A stretch of DNA of 64,000 bases from Neiella marina (lineage in GTDB: Bacteria > Pseudomonadota > Gammaproteobacteria > Enterobacterales > Neiellaceae): contig NZ_NGNS01000005.1 in assembly GCF_002165625.1 (NCBI RefSeq), forward strand, positions 155,902-219,901, read 5' to 3'. Numbering within the stretch: position 1 is the first letter of the stretch; every line of letters begins with the position of its first letter. Under the pieces are notes generated by a model that saw nothing but the letters and a program-made list of their open reading frames with translations, did not search any database and was not told the DNA's origin. Positions 44,708-52,142 of the stretch are shown in pieces. The translations under genes and the position numbers were made by a program.

Positions 44708-45709
44708 CTAGGCCGATTGACAATCATTGATTTGCTGCAAGTAATGGGCTTTGTCAGTGGCGCTGAGCCAACTGACCTCAAAGGCATTTCGAATGAGGGT
44801 GGTTATTTCGTCCGAAGAGAAATCGGCTTCTTTGACAAGCGCGCGAAAGTTATCGCTCAAGTAAGCACCGAAGTAGGCTGGATCGTCAGAATTGATCGTC
44901 ACTTTGAGGTCGTGGGCCATCATTTGGCGGATCTCAGCAGTGGTATAACTCTGGACAACGAAATGGTTGGAAACAGGGCACACCGTTAGACCCAGATCCA
45001 AGCTTTTGATTTTGTGAATAAGCGCAGGGTCATCGAGACTATTGACGCCGTGATCAATGCGGTCCACGGCAATTAGGTCGAGGCACTCATGCATGTGTTC
45101 GACGATATCTTTCTGATTAACATCGCAATGCATAGTTAAACGAAACCCCTCGGCTCGCGCTTGCTCAAAGACCGCGGCAAATTTGCTCGGCGGATTATCT
45201 TTCTCATCTGAATCTAAGCCCACACCGATGATCCAATCTTTGTAAGGAATAGCCAACTGCAAGTGCTGCATGGCACTTTCGGCTGACATGTCGCGCAAAA
45301 AACACATGATTAGATTCGATTTAACGCCCAGTTTTTGTTCGGCGTCGAGCTGTGCTCGGTGAATGCCTTTGATCACGGTGTCAAATGCAATACCACGAGA
45401 CGTATGACCCTGAGGATCGAAAAATGGCTCGACGTATACCACGTTTTCAGCTGCTACTTTTTCGAAATAGGCATAGGTCAAATCGTAAAAGTCTTGCTCC
45501 GTTTGCAGGGCATTCATAGCCGCATAGTAGAAGCTCAAAAATGATGGTAAGTCATGGAAGTCATAGGCGGCGACAATATCGTCTGGACTGGCATAGCCAA
45601 GCTCGATGCCGTTGCGCTGGGCCATTTGATAAATATGCTCAGGCTCGAAAGTTCCTTCCAGGTGTACGTGCAATTCGGCTTTCGGTAGTTGGGCGATGAG
45701 GTCTGTCAT
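44708..45709 (-). CDS. Adenine deaminase (ADA-superfamily type)
   Basis: 333 residues, cytoplasmic, Zn-dependent. Motifs: AELHVHLEGTF (metal HxH and substrate region), TMHCDVNQKDI (in place of the HAGE of adenosine deaminase), RIDHGVNSL and TINSDDPAYFG. The stretches EPFFDPQGHTSRG and GVGLDSDEKDNPP are those of adenine deaminases related to yeast Aah1, not of adenosine deaminase. It should convert adenine to hypoxanthine for xanthine dehydrogenase. It lies 24 bases after the alpha/beta hydrolase gene, in the same operon. Confidence 0.88.
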   Translation of the reverse strand: MTDLIAQLPKAELHVHLEGTFEPEHIYQMAQRNGIELGYASPDDIVAAYDFHDLPSFLSFYYAAMNALQTEQDFYDLTYAYFEKVAAENVVYVEPFFDPQGHTSRGIAFDTVIKGIHRAQLDAEQKLGVKSNLIMCFLRDMSAESAMQHLQLAIPYKDWIIGVGLDSDEKDNPPSKFAAVFEQARAEGFRLTMHCDVNQKDIVEHMHECLDLIAVDRIDHGVNSLDDPALIHKIKSLDLGLTVCPVSNHFVVQSYTTAEIRQMMAHDLKVTINSDDPAYFGAYLSDNFRALVKEADFSSDEITTLIRNAFEVSWLSATDKAHYLQQINDCQSA

Positions 45710-45733
45710 TAGATTGGCTCCTAGATCTTGGTG

Positions 45734-46675
45734 CTATGCGTCTTTGGCTTGAAGTTGCTGGTGAAACCAAGTGCTGGTCAGTTTTAATAGCTGCTCGGCT
45801 TTGGTTTGGTCTGGGCTGAGCTCATCGCCTGCGTCGATGACATTGAATAAATGGTTGGCCCCCTTGATCAGGTGCAGTTCTGTCTGAGCCGTTGTCGCCG
45901 CTCGTTGCAAATCAACTGAACGTTGATATGGCACGATTTGGTCGGCATCACCGGCAATCAACAGCAATTTGCCCTGATAGCTTTTCATCTGATCCATGCT
46001 GGTATTGGCGGCAAGCTCTTCAAACCATTGGCGGCTGAAATTCAATGGCGCATCGCGCCATTCGAACTTGACGCTGGCAACGTCATGCTGTTGCGCTTGT
46101 GGGTAGTAATGCTGGTAAAAATCGCTAAAAGAGCTGGTGCCATTGCCACTCATGGTTGACCACAGTGCAAGTACGTCAAGCCCTTGCGGCGAGGCAGGGT
46201 GATTCACTAATAGTTGGCCGATCAGTCCGCCTTGACTAAAGCCAATGATGCCGAGATGATTGCCATCAATCACTGCTAATTGTTGGCAGTAGCGCAGTAC
46301 CGCTTGGGCGTCTCGAACTGCGCTGGTCAAGGTATAGAGTTGGTAGTCCACTGGACTGTCGCCAGTACCGGCAAAATCAAAGCGAGCACTGGCAATACCG
46401 ACATTGGCTAACTGTGCTGCAAGTCGTTGATAAAGATTGCCGACCTCATTCTTTTGCCCCGCAGTACCGTGCAGCATTAACACCAGTGGTAACTTGTTGT
46501 TGACTGCGACGTCCTTGCTCACTGGTAAATTAATAATGACAGGGATTTGATAGTCGCCATTATTAATCCATAGCAACTGTTCATCGGCGTGACTAGCACT
46601 GAGTGACGATAGCCAAACCACCAACAAGCCAATTGTTGAACATCGTTTTATTGTCGCTAACATGGTTTGCCTCAT
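45734..46675 (-). CDS. Exported alpha/beta hydrolase
   Basis: 313 residues. A signal peptide (cut near LSASHA) leads into an alpha/beta-hydrolase domain with oxyanion segment LMLHGTAGQKNE, nucleophile elbow GFSQGG, acid LIAGDADQIVPY and catalytic His GANHLF. It is most like serine esterases/dienelactone-hydrolase-like proteins. The substrate is unknown; residence in the purine operon and export suggest release of a base, nucleoside or sugar ester outside the cytoplasm. It overlaps DUF1330 by four bases (ATGA). Confidence 0.82.
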   Translation of the reverse strand: MRQTMLATIKRCSTIGLLVVWLSSLSASHADEQLLWINNGDYQIPVIINLPVSKDVAVNNKLPLVLMLHGTAGQKNEVGNLYQRLAAQLANVGIASARFDFAGTGDSPVDYQLYTLTSAVRDAQAVLRYCQQLAVIDGNHLGIIGFSQGGLIGQLLVNHPASPQGLDVLALWSTMSGNGTSSFSDFYQHYYPQAQQHDVASVKFEWRDAPLNFSRQWFEELAANTSMDQMKSYQGKLLLIAGDADQIVPYQRSVDLQRAATTAQTELHLIKGANHLFNVIDAGDELSPDQTKAEQLLKLTSTWFHQQLQAKDA

Positions 46676-46986
46676 GGGTTGGCTTCGGGTTTGACGTCAA
46701 TTTGGCCATCAATAATGACCATATTGGCGTTGGCATAACGATTACGCAGGGCATGGATCGGGGCGTATTCGCGGCAGGTTGCCCAGTGCTCAGCGCTGGC
46801 TCTGTCGGCAAATTCCATGATCACCACGCGATTGGGCTGCCAGTCGCCACTGAGGACCTGAACATCAGCACCTCTGGCTAAGTAGCGGCCCCCGCATGCC
46901 GCCACGGTTGGGGTAATTTGCTGTAGGTAATGCTGATACTTGTCGGCGTTTTGAACCTCAATATCAACGATGACATAGGCACTCAT
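46672..46986 (-). CDS. DUF1330 protein
   Basis: 104 residues. Small alpha/beta ferredoxin-like dimeric domain of the DUF1330 family (YVIVDIEVQNADKYQHYL, VVIMEFADRASAEHW, YAPIHALR). No catalytic role is established for the family. It overlaps both neighbours by four bases (ATGA), so it is strictly coupled to the oxygenase and the hydrolase and probably works in the same step. Confidence 0.85.
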   Translation of the reverse strand: MSAYVIVDIEVQNADKYQHYLQQITPTVAACGGRYLARGADVQVLSGDWQPNRVVIMEFADRASAEHWATCREYAPIHALRNRYANANMVIIDGQIDVKPEANP

Positions 46987-47909
46987 GAGTACTCCTTTGC
47001 CGCGTTAGCTGCGTCCAGTGATGCTTGGATTTTGTCCTGAATATGTTGTCCCGCAGTAGTCGGTACAAATCGGGCAGGTTGCTGCTCGCTGACACAAGAA
47101 GGCAGACATTCAATAGCGATGTCAGAATCAGGATCAACAAAGAAAGCAATGGCGTATCTGGGCCGTTCGGTGCTGGCAGGTTTGACTCTGTGCAGGGTCG
47201 AGCGATAGCGGCCATTGCTCCAACGATGCATCAAGTCGCCGGTATTGATGACGATGGCGTTGTCGATACAGGGCACATCCAGCCAGTTACCTTGTTTGTC
47301 TTGTACTTGTAAGCCGCTGACACCGTGTTGGAACAATAGCGTGATGGTGCCGTAATCGGTATGTGCGCCTGCGCCGAGTTGCCGCTCGCTGCATGGTTGC
47401 AAGCTCGCCGGGTAATGCAGATAACGCAATGTGATGTTCTCGCCCAAGTGGCGTTGATTAAAAAAGTCGCCCGGTAATTCAAGTGCTAGCGCCATGACGG
47501 TGAGAACTTGTTGCGCGCCAAACATGCATTGCTGATAAAAGCTCTGAGCCGAAGTGCGAAATTCGGTATTCGGCCAATGGTTGCGCTGATTGATAGCATC
47601 ACGCATGGTAAATGCTTCTTTCAGATCGGCGGGAGCTGTTGGATCGAGGTGTTCGCCTTGCAGTTGCTGATAACCAAAGTTATCACCGCTATTGGTGTAA
47701 CGACTATTGTCTTTATCGACAGCCGGCAGCGCAAAAAACTGCTTAGCAGATTCAAACGCTTGCGCTTGTGAGCGCTCATCAATGGCGAGCCCTGTGATCA
47801 TCATAAAGCCGCTATTGCGCAAGGCCTGATCAACCTGACTAGCTAACTGTTCAAGGCAACATGGATCAGCGCTATCGAAACATGAAAAGTCGATGGTTGG
47901 AATCGCCAT
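46983..47909 (-). CDS. 2-oxoglutarate/Fe(II)-dependent oxygenase, isopenicillin N synthase-like (second)
   Basis: 308 residues. IPTIDFSCFD and GFMMITGLAID at the N terminus; iron ligands HTD (GAHTDYGTITLLFQHG) and His (STLHRVKPA); co-substrate Arg-x-x (RPRYAIAFFVDP). It is a homologue of the oxygenase at 22.3 kb. ATG 47909 has a perfect AAGGAGGT ribosome-binding site; an upstream in-frame codon at 47936 adds a basic leader inside puuD. It is placed between puuD and DUF1330 in the purine operon. The substrate is unknown; a xanthine, urate or methyl-purine substrate would fit. Confidence 0.87.
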   Translation of the reverse strand: MAIPTIDFSCFDSADPCCLEQLASQVDQALRNSGFMMITGLAIDERSQAQAFESAKQFFALPAVDKDNSRYTNSGDNFGYQQLQGEHLDPTAPADLKEAFTMRDAINQRNHWPNTEFRTSAQSFYQQCMFGAQQVLTVMALALELPGDFFNQRHLGENITLRYLHYPASLQPCSERQLGAGAHTDYGTITLLFQHGVSGLQVQDKQGNWLDVPCIDNAIVINTGDLMHRWSNGRYRSTLHRVKPASTERPRYAIAFFVDPDSDIAIECLPSCVSEQQPARFVPTTAGQHIQDKIQASLDAANAAKEYS

Positions 47910-47911
47910 GG

Positions 47912-49105
47912 TTAACCTCCTTGTTGAGCGAGCCAAGTCAGCAACTGCTGGCGCTCGTCAGCTGTCATGGCGCTGAAGTTGCCCAATGGCATGTAGCCGG
48001 ACTGCAACGCTGGTGCGGCCTTGGCTGCGCTCAGCAATAACTGCTCAGGAGTCGTCACTAAAATGCCGCCAGGTGCCGAACTAAAGCCCGGCTGACTTGG
48101 GCTTTGAGCATGACAATTGGCGCAATGCTGAGTGACTAATTGGGCAATATCAGAGTGCCCAATCGCTGTGCTAGCCGCTTGGCGTTGTTGGTTGAAATAG
48201 GAACTCAATTGCATCGCAATGGCGATGATGATGATGCCGATGGCTGCACTGATAACAATGATCGGGCGCTTGATTCCCTGATGCTTCAAATTGAAATAGT
48301 GCCGCCCCCAAGCTAAACAAATGGCAATCGCTACCAGCGCTAACCAGCCCCATGTGTGGCCATACAGGAATGGGTAATGGTTACTGATCATGGCAAAAAT
48401 AACGGGCAGGGTAAGGTAGTTGTTGTGAGTTGAGCGAAGTTTGGCGAAAGCGGCAATGCTGGCGTCAGGCTGTTGTTCAGCTTCAATGGCTGCAACAAAC
48501 TTCTTCTGCGCAGGAATAATGCCCCAGAACACGTTACCGGCCATCCAAGTGGCCATCAAAGCGCCAACATGCAAGTAGGCCGCGCGCGCCGCAAACAACT
48601 GGTGAGCAAGCCAACTGGCTAGCGCAATCAATAGCACCAAGGCAGTGGCGAAAGCTAATCCGCGTTTAATCAGTGGCGTGCGGAGTAAGCCTTCATAGGC
48701 CAATTGACCGAGGGCGATGAAACTTATACTGGCGATGACTGCTTGGGTTGGATCACTAATCCAGCGCTCCGTTCCAACCAGATAGCTTTGTGCTTGCACG
48801 TAGTAGAGCAAAATCATTAAGCCAGTGCCGCTGAGCCAGGTGCTATAAGCCTCCCACTTGAACCAGTGCAAGGTGCCGGGCATCGTCGGTGGCTTCAGTT
48901 GGTATTTGGCAACTTCGTAAATACCGCCACCGTGAATGGCCCAAAGATCGCCTTTGACGCCTTGATCAAGCTTCCATTGCGGCGGTGTTCGCAAGCTCAA
49001 GTCTAACCAAATAAAGTAAAAAGAAGCGCCAATCCAAGCGATTCCGGCGACTACATGAAACCAGCGCATCGCCAGATTCAACCACTCAATCACTAGCGCA
49101 TCCAT
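47912..49105 (-). CDS. puuD: PuuD, membrane urate oxidase with cytochrome c domain
   Basis: Oxidises urate to 5-hydroxyisourate in the inner membrane. The 397 residues have about eight TM helices (opening LNLAMRWFHVVAGIAWIGASFY) and a periplasmic C-terminal cytochrome c domain with CxxCH (QHCANCHAQ, about 328-335) and a likely Met ligand (GYMPLGNFSAM). This type passes electrons to the respiratory chain instead of making H2O2. No soluble uricase is present, so PuuD is the urate-opening step. It overlaps guaD by 13 bases and is followed by the oxygenase. Confidence 0.93.
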   Translation of the reverse strand: MDALVIEWLNLAMRWFHVVAGIAWIGASFYFIWLDLSLRTPPQWKLDQGVKGDLWAIHGGGIYEVAKYQLKPPTMPGTLHWFKWEAYSTWLSGTGLMILLYYVQAQSYLVGTERWISDPTQAVIASISFIALGQLAYEGLLRTPLIKRGLAFATALVLLIALASWLAHQLFAARAAYLHVGALMATWMAGNVFWGIIPAQKKFVAAIEAEQQPDASIAAFAKLRSTHNNYLTLPVIFAMISNHYPFLYGHTWGWLALVAIAICLAWGRHYFNLKHQGIKRPIIVISAAIGIIIIAIAMQLSSYFNQQRQAASTAIGHSDIAQLVTQHCANCHAQSPSQPGFSSAPGGILVTTPEQLLLSAAKAAPALQSGYMPLGNFSAMTADERQQLLTWLAQQGG

Positions 49106-50430
49106 TGCATTTCTCCTTGATTATGACCATGACGCTGAAATGCCAGATTGCCCATGATGTAGGTGCGATCAACATTCATTTCATCGCCCAACATCATGAG
49201 TGAGAACAGGGTATCTTCGAGACTATTGGCTACCGCTTGACGAGCTTTCTGTAGCCGGTTTGGGGTTAGATTGAGGAGAACAAAATCGGCTTCTTTGTTG
49301 CTTTCAAAATTACCGATATAGCCGTCGAGCATCAGTGAGCGGGCATTGCCCAAGGTCGCCATGTAGAGGCCTTTGAGAGGATGAAGGTTTTGTTCTTGCA
49401 GCTGCAGCACTTTGTAGGCTTCAGCCAAGGTACGAAGTAATGAGAAGCTGGTCCCGCCGCCAACGTCAGTGGCGATACTGACCGGAATGCCGGCTTTTTC
49501 GAGGCGAGCCATATCCATCAAACCACTACCAATGAACAGATTTGAAGTAGGGCAAAAGGCGATGCCCGAACCGGTATCCGCTAACCGTGATACTTCGCGA
49601 TCACTGAGATGAATACCGTGGGCAAAGACGCTGCGTGTACCGAGTAAGCCATAGTGGTCGTAGACGTCGAGGTAGTCCTTGGCCTTGGGAAACAACTCCT
49701 TGATCCAAGCCACTTCTTTAACATTCTCTGACAAATGAGTTTGCAGGTACAGGCCCGGGTAATCGTGATAAAGACGGCCAGCCACGGCCAATTGTTGTGG
49801 CGTACTGGTCGGTGCGAATCGTGGCGTTAAGGCATATCGCATACGGCCGACTTTGTGCCATTTTTCAATTAACGCGCGGCATTCTCGTTCACTTTGCTCT
49901 GGGGTATCGCACAGACCCGGCGGTGCATTGCGATCCATCATCACTTTACCGGCCATCATTCGCATGTTGCGTTGCTGGGCCATTTTAAAGAACGCATCGG
50001 TTGATTGGGCAAACACAGTGGTAAATACCATGGCACTAGTGGTGCCGTTTTCCAGCAGGATATCGAGAAACTCACTGGCCTTTTGTTCACAGTGTTGAAA
50101 GCATGAAAACTTTAACTCGTTGGGGAATGTGAACTTATTGAGCCAATCGAGCAGTTGCTCGCCATAAGACACGATAACGTCGGTTTGCGGCGAGTGAATG
50201 TGGCTGTCGATAAAGCCCGGCAGCAACAGGTGATCGGGAAAATGTTGGCACTGACTGAGGTCAAACCCTTGCGCCGCCATGTTAGCGGCACTATCTAACG
50301 AGCGAACTCGGCCTTGCTCGACGACTAACACGCCATCATCAAAATACTCGAAACCAGCGCCGGTTCGTGGATTGGGAATATCAGTAAAGTGCAGAATACG
50401 CGCACGAAAGGCGCTGCAATTAGATGTCAT
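49093..50430 (-). CDS. guaD: Guanine deaminase
   Basis: Cytoplasmic Zn amidohydrolase converting guanine to xanthine. 445 residues with GuaD motifs PGFIDSHIHSPQTDVI, SYGEQLLDWLNKFTFP, LQTHLSENVKEV, FAHGIHLSDRE, FCPTSNLFIGSG and ATDVGGGTSFS. It lies between uraH (11-base gap) and puuD (13-base overlap) in the xdhA operon. Confidence 0.95.
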   Translation of the reverse strand: MTSNCSAFRARILHFTDIPNPRTGAGFEYFDDGVLVVEQGRVRSLDSAANMAAQGFDLSQCQHFPDHLLLPGFIDSHIHSPQTDVIVSYGEQLLDWLNKFTFPNELKFSCFQHCEQKASEFLDILLENGTTSAMVFTTVFAQSTDAFFKMAQQRNMRMMAGKVMMDRNAPPGLCDTPEQSERECRALIEKWHKVGRMRYALTPRFAPTSTPQQLAVAGRLYHDYPGLYLQTHLSENVKEVAWIKELFPKAKDYLDVYDHYGLLGTRSVFAHGIHLSDREVSRLADTGSGIAFCPTSNLFIGSGLMDMARLEKAGIPVSIATDVGGGTSFSLLRTLAEAYKVLQLQEQNLHPLKGLYMATLGNARSLMLDGYIGNFESNKEADFVLLNLTPNRLQKARQAVANSLEDTLFSLMMLGDEMNVDRTYIMGNLAFQRHGHNQGEMQWMR

Positions 50431-50441
50431 AACGCCTCCTA

Positions 50442-50780
50442 TCAGCTACCGCGGTAAGTGCTATAGCCGTGACCGCTAAGCAGTAGCGGCACGTGATAAT
50501 GACTGCCGGTATCGGTAATGACGAAATGAATTGTCGCGCTGGGATAAAAGCTCTGTCGCTGCTGTTGTTCGAACCAAGGAGCTAGCGCAAAGCACAAACG
50601 ATACTCACCAGCAGTCAGTGAAAATGACTGCGGCCAGTTGATAATTCGGCCGTCTTGGTCGGTCGCAGCAACTGCTATCGGCTCAGCGGCGTCGTTGATA
50701 AAAAGGCGGACTTCTACGCCACTGGCAGGGCAACCTTTTTCAGTGTCGAGGATGTGGGTCGTTATGGCAGATTTGCTCAT
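50442..50780 (-). CDS. uraH: 5-hydroxyisourate hydrolase
   Basis: Transthyretin-like enzyme that hydrolyses 5-hydroxyisourate to OHCU. 112 residues, no signal peptide. The N-terminal THILDTEKGCPASGVEVRL and the C-terminal signature HYHVPLLLSGHGYSTYRGS are present, carrying the catalytic His/Arg/His residues and the YRGS tail. It lies between uraD and guaD. Confidence 0.97.
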   Translation of the reverse strand: MSKSAITTHILDTEKGCPASGVEVRLFINDAAEPIAVAATDQDGRIINWPQSFSLTAGEYRLCFALAPWFEQQQRQSFYPSATIHFVITDTGSHYHVPLLLSGHGYSTYRGS

Positions 50781-50793
50781 TGCATTGTTCTCA

Positions 50794-51300
50794 TTATTCG
50801 ATGTCGTCAGTTAGCAATTTTCGTAATCGCAACTTGGTGATTTCGCCCTGTTCTCGGGCACCATTTTGAAGCTCAGCATCGCGGCTGTTGTGGATTCTGG
50901 CTTGCAGCAGCGACAGCATCTGTTGGGCTGACTTGCCACTGGCGCAAACAATGAAAATGAATCCATTTTTTTCGAAGTAGAGGTCATTGAGGCGCTTCAA
51001 TTCATATAACACCTGATCATCTGCTGCTGCCACCTGACCTTGTTCTTCAGCGGCTTTGCCGGCGAACTTGGAGCGCAATAATTCGATGTCGCCGATTCGG
51101 GCATGACCCGAAAACGCTTCGAGAATTTGTTGTTCATTGGCCATTTGCCATGTGTCACTGGCCTGTTGTAGCAACTGCTTATCCGATTGAAATGGCCGCA
51201 TGTTGCTGAGCGCTGTTGCCCACTGTTGGCAATGACAGCATTCGTGCAAGGCTTGTACCGCTTGTTCATGTGGCAATGTGTTGAATTGACTCAATTTCAT
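50794..51300 (-). CDS. uraD: OHCU decarboxylase
   Basis: Decarboxylates 2-oxo-4-hydroxy-4-carboxy-5-ureidoimidazoline to (S)-allantoin. 168 residues, all-helical. Family marks are the catalytic His in FSGHARIGD, the ALHECCHCQQWA region and FIFIVCASGKSAQQML. It overlaps the xdhC end by four bases and is 13 bases before uraH. Confidence 0.95.
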   Translation of the reverse strand: MKLSQFNTLPHEQAVQALHECCHCQQWATALSNMRPFQSDKQLLQQASDTWQMANEQQILEAFSGHARIGDIELLRSKFAGKAAEEQGQVAAADDQVLYELKRLNDLYFEKNGFIFIVCASGKSAQQMLSLLQARIHNSRDAELQNGAREQGEITKLRLRKLLTDDIE

Positions 51301-52142
51301 CGCTCAGTCTCAACTTGAGGTTGTTGAATTAGCTGTCGCAGTTGGCGCCACGAGGTGCCATTGCGTTGATGGCGCGGTTTGCCTTGGTAGTACAAACTCT
51401 GCAGTTGGGCAGTAATTGATACCGCGACCTCCATCGGTTGTTTGCCACGGACTTGTGGTAAGCCGACAGGACAGGTGAGTTGTTGGTGGTCAAAACCATC
51501 GGCTTGCAAACGCTGGCGAAAACGCTGTGCTTTGGTGGCGGAGCCGATCAAGCCGATAAATGACCAGTGCTGGTGTTGCAACAGTTGGCAACACAGTTGG
51601 TAATCAAGTTGATGGTCATGGGTAAATATGATGTTCCAGCTCGACGGCGCCAATTCGGCAACCATTGAGACAGGATCTGAACAATGCTCAAAGCGACAAT
51701 TCGCTGGATAACAGCCATGATCAAATTCAGCACGGTTATCAAACACACGGACCTGACAAGGTAACTCGGCAAGAATTTTGGTCAGTGCCTGACAGACATG
51801 ACCGGCACCAAATAGATTAATTTGCCAGTCAACAGCGGCAAAACTCTCCAGCATCACCACCACGTTGCCGCCACAGCACTGAGCTGCTTCGGCGGCTAAT
51901 GGAATTGGTTTGACGAGCTGACAATTGCGGTTGCTTGCTAATAATTCGCGCGCTTGCTGAATCACAATGAACTCTAACTGTCCGCCGCCCAAGGTGTCGT
52001 AGCTGTGTTCGCCATCGATGACCATTTTGCAGCCACCGTCACGAGGCGTTGAGCCTTGGGTGTTAATGAGTGTGGCAATAACGTAGCCGCGGCCTGCTTG
52101 CTGGCATTGGACAATTGCTTGCGACCAATTCAGTGGGTTCAT
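51297..52142 (-). CDS. xdhC: Xanthine dehydrogenase accessory protein XdhC
   Basis: Binds the molybdenum cofactor, protects it and helps its sulfuration and insertion into XdhB. 281 residues: N-terminal XdhC/CoxI segment (TLINTQGSTPRDGGCKMVI, ECCGG-type motif AAQCCGGNVV) and a C-terminal Rossmann-like domain (NLFGAGHVCQAL; FIGLIGSATKAQRF). ATG 52142 has AGGAGG directly upstream and overlaps the xdhB stop (ATGA). A longer in-frame start at 52190 lies inside xdhB. Confidence 0.93.
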   Translation of the reverse strand: MNPLNWSQAIVQCQQAGRGYVIATLINTQGSTPRDGGCKMVIDGEHSYDTLGGGQLEFIVIQQARELLASNRNCQLVKPIPLAAEAAQCCGGNVVVMLESFAAVDWQINLFGAGHVCQALTKILAELPCQVRVFDNRAEFDHGCYPANCRFEHCSDPVSMVAELAPSSWNIIFTHDHQLDYQLCCQLLQHQHWSFIGLIGSATKAQRFRQRLQADGFDHQQLTCPVGLPQVRGKQPMEVAVSITAQLQSLYYQGKPRHQRNGTSWRQLRQLIQQPQVETER

